64,000 nucleotides of DNA from JAFEDN01 sp965651935 (GCA_965651935.1 CBFGTC010000001.1:310001-374000), one strand, 5' to 3'; shown: positions 54,851-64,000, counted from the stretch's first letter. A program made the numbers and translations. Notes: generated from the letters alone by a model not told the origin.

Positions 54851-56755
54851 TTAATTCACTTCTGCCATATCGCCTTTTTCTTCCAGCCAGGCCCGCCGGT
54901 CGGAGGCGCGTTTTTTGGCGAGCAGCATATCTAAAATAGGAGTGCTATTTTGCCGGTCGAGTGTGAGTTGCACTAAACGCCGAGTTTCTGGATTCATGGT
55001 GGTTTCTCGCAATTGCAAGGGATTCATTTCGCCTAACCCTTTGAAACGCTGGATGTTGGGTTTACTTTTTTTCTTTTCTGCCATGATGCGGTCCAAAATA
55101 CCTTGTTTTTCCTCATCGTCTAAGGCGTAGTAAATTTCTTTACCAATATCAATTCGGTATAAAGGCGGCATGGCCACATAAATATTTCCTTCAGCAACGA
55201 GTTTGGGGAAATGTTTGAGAAACAAAGCGCATAATAAGGTGGCGATGTGTAATCCGTCGGAATCCGCGTCTGCTAAGATACAAATTTTTCCATAGCGCAG
55301 CCCGCTCAAATCTTCCGAACCGGGATCGACGCCTAAGGCTACCGCAATGTCATGGATTTCTTGTGACGCCAATACCTCATCGGAAGTGACTTCCCAAGTA
55401 TTTAAAATCTTGCCTCGCAATGGCATTACGGCCTGAAAATTACGGTCACGGGCTTGCTTAGCCGAGCCGCCAGCGGAGTCTCCTTCCACTAAAAATAATT
55501 CACAAGTGTTGACGTCTTGCATAGCGCAATCGGCTAATTTCCCTGGAAGGGCTGGGCCGGCGGTAATTTTTTTGCGAGTTACTTTTTTGCTTAATTGCAA
55601 GCGTTTTTGGGCATTAAAAATCGCCATTTCCGCCAATTCTTTGCCGGCGGGGATATTTTGGTTTAGCCACAAACTGAATGCATCGTGCACTACTCCACTG
55701 ACAAATGAGGCGCACTGACGGGAAGATAATTTCTCTTTCGTTTGCCCGGCGAATTGTGGATCTTGAATTTTAACTGAAAGAACGTAGCTGCATGGCTCCC
55801 ATAAATCATCCGCGGTAATTTTAATTCCGCGTGGCAATAATTTATGGAGCTCACAAAATTCAACCATGGCTTCAGCTAAACCACTGCGCAAGCCGTTGAC
55901 ATGGGTGCCGCCTTGAATGGTGGGGATTAAATTGACATAACTCTCGGTGATCTTTTTGCTGGAGTCGTCTGGTAACCAGATGACTGCCCAGTCAACTTGT
56001 TCTGCCTCGGCTTTAAAACTACCGATTAACGGTTCTTCAGGTAAATGCAAAGTATCTTTGATGCGCTCGCTGAGATAATCTTTTAATCCTTCTTCGTAAT
56101 ACCACTCTATTTTTTCATTTGCAGTCTCATCAAAAAAAATAATTCGTAAGCCTGGACATAAAACGGCTTTAGCTCGTAAATTATGTTTTAAAGCCGCTAA
56201 AGCAAATTTAGGGCTGTCAAAATATTTTTCATCGGGCCAAAAGCGGACGGTGGTGCCGCTCTCTTTTGAGGAGGATTGGCCGGCAATTTTTAAATCGCTG
56301 GCTTTTTCGCCATTGCTAAAATTCATTTCATAAATTTTGCCGTCTTTTTTTACTTGAACTTGGAGTTTGCGAGACAGCGCGTTGACAACGGATATTCCCA
56401 CCCCATGCAAGCCACCGGAATATTGGTAAGTTTTGTTGGAAAATTTGGCGCCAGCATGTAAGCGCGTCAGAATTAATTCCACTCCGCTGATCTGGTGCTC
56501 GGGATGGATGTCTACTGGCATACCGCGGCCATTGTCAATGACGGCTAGCGATCCATCTTTATATACTTCGACTGTGATTTGATCGGCGTGGCCGGCGATA
56601 GCTTCATCCACGCTATTATCTATGACTTCGTGGGCTAAATGATTAGGGCGCGTTGTGTCGGTATACATGCCCGGACGGCGTCGTACCGGGTCCAATCCGC
56701 TTAAAACTTCGATGGACTCTGCGGAATAATTTGTGCTTTTTTTAGGCTTGGTCAT
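54851..56755 (-). CDS. parE: DNA topoisomerase IV subunit B
   Basis: ATPase subunit of the enzyme that decatenates replicated chromosomes. The 634 residues include GHKL motifs (VIDNSVDEAIAGHAD; VIDNGRGMPVDIHPE; YSGGLHGVGISVVNALS), the transducer region and a TOPRIM domain (LFLVEGDSAGGSAKQARDRNFQAVMPLRGKILN; ILADADSDGLHIATLL). The end RFKGLGEMNPLQLRETTMNPETRRLVQL is typical. Length and the RPGMYTDTTRPNHLAHEVIDN start fit ParE rather than GyrB. The parC partner is not in the window. Confidence 0.95.
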   Translation of the reverse strand: MTKPKKSTNYSAESIEVLSGLDPVRRRPGMYTDTTRPNHLAHEVIDNSVDEAIAGHADQITVEVYKDGSLAVIDNGRGMPVDIHPEHQISGVELILTRLHAGAKFSNKTYQYSGGLHGVGISVVNALSRKLQVQVKKDGKIYEMNFSNGEKASDLKIAGQSSSKESGTTVRFWPDEKYFDSPKFALAALKHNLRAKAVLCPGLRIIFFDETANEKIEWYYEEGLKDYLSERIKDTLHLPEEPLIGSFKAEAEQVDWAVIWLPDDSSKKITESYVNLIPTIQGGTHVNGLRSGLAEAMVEFCELHKLLPRGIKITADDLWEPCSYVLSVKIQDPQFAGQTKEKLSSRQCASFVSGVVHDAFSLWLNQNIPAGKELAEMAIFNAQKRLQLSKKVTRKKITAGPALPGKLADCAMQDVNTCELFLVEGDSAGGSAKQARDRNFQAVMPLRGKILNTWEVTSDEVLASQEIHDIAVALGVDPGSEDLSGLRYGKICILADADSDGLHIATLLCALFLKHFPKLVAEGNIYVAMPPLYRIDIGKEIYYALDDEEKQGILDRIMAEKKKSKPNIQRFKGLGEMNPLQLRETTMNPETRRLVQLTLDRQNSTPILDMLLAKKRASDRRAWLEEKGDMAEVN

Positions 56756-57005
56756 AATTCGATTTCACCAAATGTGTTCTTATCGCGGCTAAATTATCAT
56801 TAATTCGAAAAGCCAATATCAATAGTTCACAGATAATGCGCGTCGCTAGCGGGCCTAAGATAATGATTTCTAAAATGACTCGCCAGTTTACGTGATGAAT
56901 AATATCGATTATAGCAATAAAAATAAACAATAATATGGCTATCCAGAATAGCACTTGCACCAGCACAGGGGTAATCATTCGGCGAAAACTTAGAAAATCT
57001 CTCAT
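56742..57005 (-). CDS. DUF4282 family membrane protein
   Basis: An 87-residue protein with two hydrophobic helices (about 15-35 and 42-65). The order DFLSFRRMITPVLVQVLFWI, then GPLATRIICELLILAFRINDNLAAIR is typical of DUF4282, with the conserved Arg-Ile-x-x-E-L-x-I segment. Function unknown. AAGGAG lies upstream of the ATG. It precedes parE on the same strand with a 14-base overlap, so it is probably the first gene of that transcript. I infer no link to the topoisomerase. Confidence 0.8.
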   Translation of the reverse strand: MRDFLSFRRMITPVLVQVLFWIAILLFIFIAIIDIIHHVNWRVILEIIILGPLATRIICELLILAFRINDNLAAIRTHLVKSNYDQA

Positions 57006-57227
57006 AAAAACTCCTTAAGAACGGGCCATTATCCTAGATTCTTTTGACTCCATCAATAATTGGATTCGGTAATCTCAGAATTCATCATTAAAATGTAGAA
57101 TCTGTCGTTAATTAGCACTACTACTTCGTCCCGCAGTGTCATCCCAATCCATGGATAATTTTTTCTTACCGATGATTATTGAGGAATATGTTTTTTATTC
57201 AAAGATTCTGCGATAAGTTACATCGAT

Positions 57228-57258
57228 GCCTCAACGCTTTATCCCATCGCGTTGATGC
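57228..57258. promoter_or_regulatory. Inverted repeat in the 311-base gap before waaA
   Basis: Ten-base arms at 57228-57237 and 57249-57258 pair at nine positions around an 11-base loop. No T run follows. A TTGACA at 57281-57286 and GAAAAT at 57304-57309 are 17 bases apart and would start transcription almost at the waaA ATG. The rest of the gap 57006-57316 holds no recognised gene or RNA. Confidence 0.35.
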
Positions 57259-57316
57259 AAACCGGGGTGGATTGTAAACATTGACAAACCCACTACCCCC
57301 ACGGAAAATATGCGAA

Positions 57317-58615
57317 ATGTCTTTTTTTTCCCATTTACAACGTTATCTTTATACGGCGGCTTATTATTTAGCGACGCCTGCCCTATTGTTACGTATTTGG
57401 TGGCGCTCCATACGTTATAATTGCAAATATCGAGATAGATGGTGGCAGCGTTTCGGCCTAGTTCCACATCTCAATACCCAAAAAGTCATTTGGGTTCATG
57501 CGGTCTCAATGGGAGAAACTTTAGCCGCAGTTCCTTTAGTGAAAGCGCTTTTATCCCAATATCCCCATTTCCAAATTGTCATCACTACCACGACTCCAAC
57601 AGGTGCTATGCAAGCGTCTAAACATTTTGGGGATACCGTGCTGGCGCTTTACACTCCGTACGATCTTCCCGGTTGTGTCAACCGTTTTTTGGGGCGTATC
57701 CATCCGAATCTGGGCGTAATTTTAGAAACAGAACTATGGCCGAATTTATTAGCCGCTTGCGCTCGCCGCCAAATACCACTGATGTTAGCCAATGCGCGTT
57801 TATCCGCTCGATCTTGCCGAGGCTATCGTAAAATTGCTGCTTTGGCGCGGCAAATGGTGAATCACTTTTCCATAGTTGCAGCGCAAAGTCAGTTGGATGG
57901 GCAACGATTTTTAGATTTGGGATTAGCGCCGCAAAAACTACTAGTAACGGGCAATATTAAGTTTGATATTGAGATTCCGGCGGATTTAACTATTAGAGCT
58001 CAAACTCTCCGGCAACAATGGGGTGAGTCGCGCCCTGTTTGGGTTGCCGCTAGCACTCACGAAGGAGAGGAAAGCGTTTTATTGGAAGCTTTAAAAAAAG
58101 TGCGAACTTTTTTCCCCGATCTATTATTTATTCTGATTCCTCGCCACCCGGAACGATTTACCAAAGTAAGGCAGTTGTGTGCGCAATCCGGATTTAAAGT
58201 CGCCGTGCGCAGTCAAAAAGAGTCCATTACCGCCGCCACCGAAATTTTGCTCGGTGACACCCTAGGCGAGTTGATGTTGTTTTATGCCGCTGCGGATATC
58301 GCCTTTGTGGGCGGCAGTTTGGTAGAGGTGGGAGGGCACAATTTCATAGAGCCTGCTATTTTAGGCGTGGCAATTGTGACAGGTCCGCATTTACATAATT
58401 TTGCGGACATCAGTCGGCTTTTAGTAGAAGCTGAAGCGGCAAAAGTGGTAAAAGAAGCGGATTCACTCAGTAATACCGTACTAGAATGGCTGCGTGATCC
58501 CATTAAGAAAATCCAAGTTGGTGAAAAAGGCCGCCAAGCGGTACTGGCTAACACCGGGGCGCTCACTAAACACCTGAGTTGGATTGCCGCCACCATGCTT
58601 TCACAAAAAAGTTGA
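57317..58615 (+). CDS. waaA: Kdo transferase
   Basis: Adds 3-deoxy-D-manno-octulosonate to lipid A precursor at the inner membrane. The 432 residues have an N-terminal membrane anchor (about 8-25), VIWVHAVSMGETLAAVPLVKAL with the catalytic Glu, VILETELWPNLLAACARRQIPLMLANARLSARS, LVTGNIKFD, IPRHPERFTKV and FVGGSLVEVGGHNFIEPA. These are all GT30 signatures. I chose ATG 57317; a longer frame starts at TTG 57281, which falls on a possible -35 box. It is followed by the efflux genes on the same strand. Confidence 0.94.
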   Translation: MSFFSHLQRYLYTAAYYLATPALLLRIWWRSIRYNCKYRDRWWQRFGLVPHLNTQKVIWVHAVSMGETLAAVPLVKALLSQYPHFQIVITTTTPTGAMQASKHFGDTVLALYTPYDLPGCVNRFLGRIHPNLGVILETELWPNLLAACARRQIPLMLANARLSARSCRGYRKIAALARQMVNHFSIVAAQSQLDGQRFLDLGLAPQKLLVTGNIKFDIEIPADLTIRAQTLRQQWGESRPVWVAASTHEGEESVLLEALKKVRTFFPDLLFILIPRHPERFTKVRQLCAQSGFKVAVRSQKESITAATEILLGDTLGELMLFYAAADIAFVGGSLVEVGGHNFIEPAILGVAIVTGPHLHNFADISRLLVEAEAAKVVKEADSLSNTVLEWLRDPIKKIQVGEKGRQAVLANTGALTKHLSWIAATMLSQKS

Positions 58616-58620
58616 ATGGA

Positions 58621-60108
58621 ATGGTATGCTATAAAAGGATTTTGTGGACTTTGATCATGCTCTTGCCTGGATGTATGGTAGGACCTGATTTCCAATCCCC
58701 ACCCTCTGCCCCTGTCAAAAGATTTACCCAAAAACCTTTGCCACCCAAAACCGTGAGTGCTCCCAGCCCTGCCGGACATTCACAAAATTTCATTATGGCT
58801 CGTGACCTCCCTGCAGATTGGTGGACTATATTTCATTCCTCCGCATTAAATGCGCTAGTTGTTAAAGGCATCCAAGGCAGTCCTGACTTGGAAGCCGCGC
58901 ACGCCGCTTTACGCCAGGCATGGCAAAATTGGCGTGCAGAAGAAGGCCAAATGTTTCCTGCTATCAGTTTATCCGCTGGGGCGCAGCGTCAAAGATTTTC
59001 TAGCGCCGAATTTGGAGTCCCAAATTCTCCAGCAACCACATTTAATTTATACAACGCCACGGTGAATGTGTCTTACACATTGGATTTATTTGGCGGAATA
59101 CGCCGTCAAATTGAAGCGTTAGCAGCGCAAGTGGATTATCAGCGCTATGAATGGGATGCCACTTATTTGACGCTTACGGCAAATATTGTAACCACCGCTA
59201 TCACCGAAGCGTCATTAAGAAGTCAAATTGCGGCGACACAGTCTTTAATTTATGAGCAAGAACAAGCATTGGCATTGACTCGTAAACAATATCATTTGGG
59301 TGCGGTTTCAGCAGCAGCAGTGCTCACTCAAGCTACCGAATTAGCTCAGACTCGCGCAACGCTACCGTCTTTAGAAAAAAATTTGGCGCAAAATCGCAAT
59401 GCTTTAGCGGCATTGGTAGGGTGTTTGCCGGAGGAGTTCACGTTTCCAGAATTTCATTTGCGGGATTTGCATTTGCCGAATGAAATCCCACTAACGTTAC
59501 CGTCCAATTTAGTTAACCAAAGACCGGATATCCAAGCTGCCGAGGCGCTATTACATGCCGCCAGTGCGCAAATCGGTGTAGCAACAGCCAATATGCTCCC
59601 GCAAATTACTTTAAGTTCGTATTATGGTTTTATTAGCACTGAATTAAAAAATTTCTTCTCCAGCGCCAATAGTATTTGGAGTGTTGGCGCCCAATTGTTG
59701 CAGCCGGTTTTTCAAGGGGAGGCTTTGGTTTCGCAACGCCGTGCTGCAATTGCTGCTTATGATAAAGCGTCAGCCCAATATCGCTACACGGTGATTTTAG
59801 CATTTAAAAACGTGGCCGATACGCTAAATGCGCTGACTATTGACGCTAAAATTTTACGTGATTATGCTCAAGCTGAGAAAACGGCGCGCGCCAATTGGCG
59901 GCTAGTTCAAAATCAGTATCGGCTGGGTGCGGTAAGTTATCTTAATTTACTCATTGCTGAGCAGGAGTATCAACGCGCGCGCATTAATCGTATCCAAGCC
60001 CAGGCCGCCCGTTTCAGTGATACTGCCGCCCTCTATCATGCTTTAGGCGGTGGTTGGTGGCACGTTGAAATTTCCCTGGCCCGTCCAGCGCCGTTGACTG
60101 GAAATTAG
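58621..60108 (+). CDS. RND efflux outer-membrane lipoprotein (NodT family)
   Basis: TolC-like outer-membrane channel of a tripartite pump. The 495 residues have a lipoprotein signal with lipobox LLPGC (Cys18), then MVGPDF-Q-P, the usual start of NodT proteins, and two repeats of the OEP fold: DLEAAHAALRQAWQNWRAEEGQMFPAISLSAGAQR and RPDIQAAEALLHAASAQIGVATANMLPQITLSSYYG. The start is placed at ATG 58621, five bases after waaA; a TTG at 58579 is inside waaA and less likely. The membrane fusion protein and pump follow after the carbonic anhydrase gene. Confidence 0.92.
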   Translation: MVCYKRILWTLIMLLPGCMVGPDFQSPPSAPVKRFTQKPLPPKTVSAPSPAGHSQNFIMARDLPADWWTIFHSSALNALVVKGIQGSPDLEAAHAALRQAWQNWRAEEGQMFPAISLSAGAQRQRFSSAEFGVPNSPATTFNLYNATVNVSYTLDLFGGIRRQIEALAAQVDYQRYEWDATYLTLTANIVTTAITEASLRSQIAATQSLIYEQEQALALTRKQYHLGAVSAAAVLTQATELAQTRATLPSLEKNLAQNRNALAALVGCLPEEFTFPEFHLRDLHLPNEIPLTLPSNLVNQRPDIQAAEALLHAASAQIGVATANMLPQITLSSYYGFISTELKNFFSSANSIWSVGAQLLQPVFQGEALVSQRRAAIAAYDKASAQYRYTVILAFKNVADTLNALTIDAKILRDYAQAEKTARANWRLVQNQYRLGAVSYLNLLIAEQEYQRARINRIQAQAARFSDTAALYHALGGGWWHVEISLARPAPLTGN

Positions 60109-60128
60109 TAAACCTTTTAGAATGGGCT

Positions 60129-60731
60129 ATGGAAAAATCTTTAAGCAAAATTTTACACGGCTATGAAAACTTCCGGAAAAAGTACGCTTCCGGCGATAAT
60201 AGCATTATGCATTTTCTCTCAAGCAATGGCCAGCAACCGCAAATCATGGTTTTATCATGTTGCGACTCACGAGTCGATCCCGCTCTCATCTTGCAATGCG
60301 ATCCCGGTGATCTATTTGTGCTACGCAATGTGGCAAACATCGTTCCTCCTTATGAAAGAGATGAGGCTCATCATGGTACCAGTGCGGCATTGGAATTCGG
60401 TATCTGTTTTTTAAAGGTAAAACATTTGATATTGCTGGGACATAGTCAATGTGGGGGAATTCAATTATTATTAAATGAAAAGGAAAATACGCCCAATGAT
60501 TTTATCAGTAAATGGATGTCTTTAATTAAAAAACATAGGCATGATGCTTTCGATGCGGATGCTTTCACTCAATTAGCCTTACAACAATCACGACAAAATT
60601 GTTTAACTTTTCCGTGGATAAAAAGCCGAGTGCAGGAGAATCAATTGCAAATACATTTGTGGTTTTTCGACGTTAAAAAAGGCCAAATATTAACTTATCA
60701 GGAAAATCAAAAGGAGTATCTGCCACTTTAG
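60129..60731 (+). CDS. can: Beta-carbonic anhydrase
   Basis: Interconverts carbon dioxide and bicarbonate. The 200 residues contain the zinc site CCDSRVDP, with Cys and Asp-Arg, and HSQCGGIQ, the His and second Cys, with FVLRNVANIVPPYE between them. These are diagnostic for the beta class. No signal peptide, so it is cytosolic. It lies between the outer-membrane channel and the adaptor gene of an RND pump, where no such gene is required. The binding site before the ATG is weak. Confidence 0.92.
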   Translation: MEKSLSKILHGYENFRKKYASGDNSIMHFLSSNGQQPQIMVLSCCDSRVDPALILQCDPGDLFVLRNVANIVPPYERDEAHHGTSAALEFGICFLKVKHLILLGHSQCGGIQLLLNEKENTPNDFISKWMSLIKKHRHDAFDADAFTQLALQQSRQNCLTFPWIKSRVQENQLQIHLWFFDVKKGQILTYQENQKEYLPL

Positions 60732-60755
60732 CTATCCCCCTCTAGAGGAAAATTC

Positions 60756-61889
60756 ATGCAAGACAAAAGGATTTGGAGACGCATGCTGGCGATGATTATC
60801 CTAGTGGTGGGTTTTTTTTTATTAATTTTCGCCTTCAAATTTTATATGGGTTATCGATTTGGCAAGGCCATGCAGGCTAACCAAAATCCTCCCTCTACGG
60901 TTACCTCAGCGATAGCAACCTACCAAGCTTGGCCGCAGCAATTGCGGGCAACCGGTAGCTTTAGAGCAGTATTAGGTATTGACGTGACCAGTGAAATTGG
61001 TGGGCTGGTAAGAGCCATAAAGTTTCGCCATGGCCAAATGGTGAAAAAAAATCAGTTACTGGTGGTGCTCAATCCGGATACGGAGAAAGCCATGTTACAC
61101 GTTTATCAAGCTCAAGCGCGGATAGCAAAAATTACCTACAATCGGGATAAAGCTCAATACGCCGTGCATGCTGTCAGCCAGCAGCAAGTGCAAAATGATT
61201 ACGCCACTTTAAAAGTGGCACAATCGCAAATCGAACGCGAGCAATCATTGATTAATAAAAAAATGATTCGCGCTCCTTTTGCGGGTAAAGTAGGGATCAC
61301 AGCAATAAACCCTGGTGATTATATTAATCCGGGTAATAAAATTGTTAGTTTGCAAGCGCTAAACCCCATTTACGTTGAATTTACTCTGCCGCAGCAAAAT
61401 ATACCGCTGCTTAAGGTAGGGCAAAAAATCCAGTTAACCACCAATGTGTTTCCTAACGAAATTTTTTACGGCAACGTCAACGCCATTAATCCGATCGTAG
61501 ATCAAACCACCCGCAACGTGGCGGTGGAAGCGGTAATAAAAAATCCCCAGCAAAAACTATTGCCGGGAATTTTTGCTGATGTATTAATTACATTTGCGCT
61601 GCCTAAACCGCAGTTGACCATCCCGATCACGGCGGTCAGTTTTAACTCTTATGGCCAAATCGTTTTTATCATTCAAGGTAAAAAAGAATTGAGTGTGCAA
61701 CAAGTCTTTGTCAAAGTAGGCGAAACCCGTGGAGATTTAGTCAGTATTTTGTCTGGGTTGAAAACCGGTGATATGGTAGTGACAAGCGGCCAGATGAAAT
61801 TAAAAAATGGCAGTAAAGTGGTCATCAACAATCAAGTGACCCCCAGCGCTAATCCTAATCCTAATCCTGATGTGGGTAATGAACAATAG
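60756..61889 (+). CDS. RND efflux periplasmic adaptor (membrane fusion protein)
   Basis: Links the pump to the outer-membrane channel. The 377 residues have an N-terminal membrane segment (about 10-30), the lipoyl/hairpin halves (GSFRAVLGIDVTSEIGGLVRAIKFRHGQMVKKNQLLVVLN and MIRAPFAGKVGITAINPGDYINPGNKIVSLQ), a beta-barrel domain and a membrane-proximal end. The C-terminus carries a Asn-Pro repeat encoded by AATCCT repeats near 61851-61868. GAGG precedes the ATG. It overlaps the pump gene by 11 bases. Confidence 0.93.
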   Translation: MQDKRIWRRMLAMIILVVGFFLLIFAFKFYMGYRFGKAMQANQNPPSTVTSAIATYQAWPQQLRATGSFRAVLGIDVTSEIGGLVRAIKFRHGQMVKKNQLLVVLNPDTEKAMLHVYQAQARIAKITYNRDKAQYAVHAVSQQQVQNDYATLKVAQSQIEREQSLINKKMIRAPFAGKVGITAINPGDYINPGNKIVSLQALNPIYVEFTLPQQNIPLLKVGQKIQLTTNVFPNEIFYGNVNAINPIVDQTTRNVAVEAVIKNPQQKLLPGIFADVLITFALPKPQLTIPITAVSFNSYGQIVFIIQGKKELSVQQVFVKVGETRGDLVSILSGLKTGDMVVTSGQMKLKNGSKVVINNQVTPSANPNPNPDVGNEQ

Positions 61890-64000
61890 AATCACCGATC
61901 TTTTTATCCGTCGCCCAGTTTTGGCGTGTGTCGTTAGTCTATTAATTTTAGTTTTGGGCCTGCGTTCTATTTTTTCATTACCGATTAGACAATTTCCTTT
62001 CACAGAAAATGCCATCATTAAAGTGACCACTTATTTTATTGGGGCTGAACCTGAAGTGATTGCGGGGTTTATCACAACTCCCTTGGAAAATTCTATTGCC
62101 CAAGCGGGCGGCATTGATTACATGACTTCGATTAGTACCCAAAGCGTGAGTACCATCAACGTTAAATTATTATTGAATTATGATTCTAATGCGGCTTTAA
62201 GCGATATTAATAGCAAAATCAATGCCGTGTTATATCAATTACCGCCAGCATCACAACCGCCAGCTATTACCATTACTATAGGTGAAAGTATTGATTCTAT
62301 GTATATTGCTTTTTATAGCAATGTGCTCGCGAACAATCAAATATCCGATTATTTGATTCGGACTGTGCAACCCAAATTGCAGTCAGTGAATGGGGTGCAA
62401 AAAGCCGAAATATTGGGTTCGCAGCCTATGGCCATGCGAATATGGTTAAATCCTTTGAAAATGGCAGCTTTGCAAGTTTCTGCTGCCGACGTGAGTGCGG
62501 CTCTGGCGGGCAATGATTTTATTTCAGCCAGCGGTCGCACCGATGGCAATATGATGACAGTCAATCTCACGGCGACTACCAGTCTGCATTCAGTAGAAGA
62601 TTTTGAAAATTTAATTATTCGAACTAAAGGAAACAGTATTGTCAGAATTCGGGATATCGGCGCTGTGACTTTGGGGGCGCAGAATTACAATAGTTCAGTC
62701 AGTTTCGATAATACGGATGCCGTTTATCTAGGCATTCAAGTGGCGCCAAAAGCCAATCTATTAAGCGTTATCAAAGAAATCAAGCAGATTTTTCCGAGTA
62801 TTCAAGCAGAACTGCCACAGGGTTTGAAGGGTAAAATTGTTTATGATGCGACTGCTTACGTCCATAGTTCTATTGTCGAAGTCATTAAATCACTAGTAGA
62901 AGCGCTATTAATTGTAACCTTGGTTATATTTTTATTTCTGGGGTCGTTCCGTTCAGTGTTAATTCCGAGTTTGGCTATTCCGCTTTCGCTCATTGGGACT
63001 TTTTTGATAATGCTATTTTTTCATTTCTCCATCAATTTACTGACTTTATTGGCTTTAGTATTGGCGATTGGTTTAGTGGTGGATGACGCGATAATCGTTG
63101 TCGAAAATATCGAGCGTCATATGGAAAATGGCATGAAACCTTTTGAAGCGGCGATAGTGGGGGCGAGAGAATTGGCTCATCCGATTATCGCCATCACCGT
63201 TATTTTGATTGCGGTGTATTTGCCAATAGGATTTATGGGTGGCTTAACCGGTGCGTTATTTACTGAATTTGCCTTCACTCTTGCGGGAGCGGTAACCTTA
63301 TCGGCCATTATCGCTTTGACGCTCTCGCCGATGATGAGTTCCAGAATGCTCAAACCGAAATCTCAGTTTGATCGCCGTTTTTTCTCCGTATTTTTGGATC
63401 AAAAATTTGGGGCACTTCGGCAGAATTATGTAAGATATTTGCAGCATTCGCTGAATAATTTGCCGGTGACCATAGTTTTTGCAGGGTTGATTCTAGTGGC
63501 GATTTATTTTTTATATGCCACTTCTCAATCGGAATTGGCTCCAGCGGAAGATCAGGGCGTGGTTCTTACTCAGCTTACTGCCGGACCGAATGCCTCATTG
63601 GGTCAAACTCAGTTGTTCTCCAAGCAAATGGTTCGTCAATTTTTGAGTTGGCCGGAAGTGGCGCATACGTTTGAGATAGTTGGCGACAGTGGATTTAATT
63701 CCGCCATCGTCGGTGGTGTATTAAAACCTTGGGATCAGCGCCGTAAAACCGAAATGGAATTAATTCCGCAGACGCAAAAAGCGCTTAATCATATCGCCGG
63801 TGTCAAAGCTGCGGCGTTTCAATTGCCGCCATTGCCGGGAGGGGGAGATGGATTGCCAGTGCAATTCGTGATTCAAACCGCCAATCCGTATGATTCGTTG
63901 AATGACATATCTGAAAATATCATTAAAGAAGCCTATAAATCCGGTCAGTTTTTATATTTGGATAGCGATTTAAAACTGGATAAACAAGAAGTTATCCTCG
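61879..64000 (+). CDS. RND family efflux pump (HAE1 type), 5' part only
   Basis: Proton-driven drug exporter of the AcrB/MexF type. 707 complete codons are visible; the frame is open to the end of the window. It shows the N-terminal NRITDLFIRRPVLACVVSLLIL helix, the SLPIRQFPFTENAIIKVTTYF region, DINSKINAVLYQLP, the transmembrane relay LVVDDAIIVVENIERHMENG with the two essential Asp residues, and the second-half start LPVTIVFAGLILVAIYF. The start ATG 61879 overlaps the adaptor gene. The substrate is not predictable. The remainder, about 300 residues, lies beyond 64000. Confidence 0.95.
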   Translation, partial: MNNRITDLFIRRPVLACVVSLLILVLGLRSIFSLPIRQFPFTENAIIKVTTYFIGAEPEVIAGFITTPLENSIAQAGGIDYMTSISTQSVSTINVKLLLNYDSNAALSDINSKINAVLYQLPPASQPPAITITIGESIDSMYIAFYSNVLANNQISDYLIRTVQPKLQSVNGVQKAEILGSQPMAMRIWLNPLKMAALQVSAADVSAALAGNDFISASGRTDGNMMTVNLTATTSLHSVEDFENLIIRTKGNSIVRIRDIGAVTLGAQNYNSSVSFDNTDAVYLGIQVAPKANLLSVIKEIKQIFPSIQAELPQGLKGKIVYDATAYVHSSIVEVIKSLVEALLIVTLVIFLFLGSFRSVLIPSLAIPLSLIGTFLIMLFFHFSINLLTLLALVLAIGLVVDDAIIVVENIERHMENGMKPFEAAIVGARELAHPIIAITVILIAVYLPIGFMGGLTGALFTEFAFTLAGAVTLSAIIALTLSPMMSSRMLKPKSQFDRRFFSVFLDQKFGALRQNYVRYLQHSLNNLPVTIVFAGLILVAIYFLYATSQSELAPAEDQGVVLTQLTAGPNASLGQTQLFSKQMVRQFLSWPEVAHTFEIVGDSGFNSAIVGGVLKPWDQRRKTEMELIPQTQKALNHIAGVKAAAFQLPPLPGGGDGLPVQFVIQTANPYDSLNDISENIIKEAYKSGQFLYLDSDLKLDKQEVIL

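Noticed and set aside
57006..57316. Searched for tRNA or small RNA in this and other long gaps.
   Set aside because: No cloverleaf or hairpin plus T-run recognised by eye. A covariance-model search would be needed to exclude small RNAs.
61851..61868. AATCCT repeats at the end of the adaptor gene.
   Set aside because: Three copies encoding Asn-Pro; a low-complexity tail rather than a regulatory or mobile repeat.
62349..62570. Open frames antisense to the RND pump and many others antisense to conserved genes.
   Set aside because: They are shadows of well-supported genes, with no ribosome binding sites or family motifs.

Overview
The window looks like a chromosomal segment of a gammaproteobacterium of moderate to low G+C, most likely in the order Legionellales and near Coxiellaceae. 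The clues are a DsbA-like protein of the Coxiella Com1 type (30455-31231) next to a sigma-32 gene, a secreted protein recalling the EirA/DUF3757 group (1361-1891), a caa3-type cytochrome oxidase cluster, and a very large A+T-rich protein of the kind often found as effector candidates in these host-associated bacteria. No tRNA, rRNA, CRISPR array, insertion sequence or prophage was recognised.

Layout: 1-5000 holds the 5' part of hemC, an acyltransferase, apaH, folA and a hybrid histidine kinase. 5200-14520 is one respiratory block on the + strand: a four-haem cytochrome c, ctaC, ctaD, ctaG, ctaE, SURF1, a Sco-like protein, ctaA and ctaB, with a small DUF2909-like gene on the opposite strand. 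14530-20760 is accessory DNA: acylphosphatase, a small secreted protein, a broken reading frame and a 1,579-residue Ser-tailed protein whose C-terminal end is in another frame. 20740-32140 is mostly housekeeping: gmhB, a tyrP-like permease, fmt; dprA-smg-topA; glyQS, com1 and rpoH. 32288-36490 holds a branched-chain aminotransferase, a lemA/M48 protease pair and small unknown or regulatory genes. 36570-39956 is ftsX-ftsE and ftsY, split by an outer-membrane protein gene. 40024-44225 has rpiA, a GT87-like membrane protein, csrA, an HPF/cold-shock fusion, cdd and a purine nucleoside phosphorylase, followed by a probable gene remnant. 44628-52076 is a minus-strand run lptD-surA-pdxA-rsmA-usp-sppA-pdxH. 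52244-53910 is amgK-murU, then an EamA transporter, parE and a DUF4282 protein. 57317-64000 is waaA and a tripartite RND efflux set with a beta-carbonic anhydrase inside it; the pump gene runs off the end.

How the genes work together: the oxidase block supplies structural subunits, haem A synthesis (ctaB, ctaA) and copper insertion (ctaG, Sco-like, SURF1). lptD, surA, gmhB, waaA and the yihG-like acyltransferase concern the outer membrane and LPS, while amgK-murU recycles cell-wall sugars. pdxA and pdxH, both for pyridoxal phosphate, share one operon. csrA and the HPF fusion lie together and suggest control of growth phase.

The most notable points are the probable ATC start codon of pdxH; the split Ser-rich giant gene and the broken frame just upstream of it; several apparent one-base breaks that fall in short homopolymers; a hairpin that covers the glyQ ribosome binding site; the tetrahaem cytochrome; and the HPF/cold-shock fusion.
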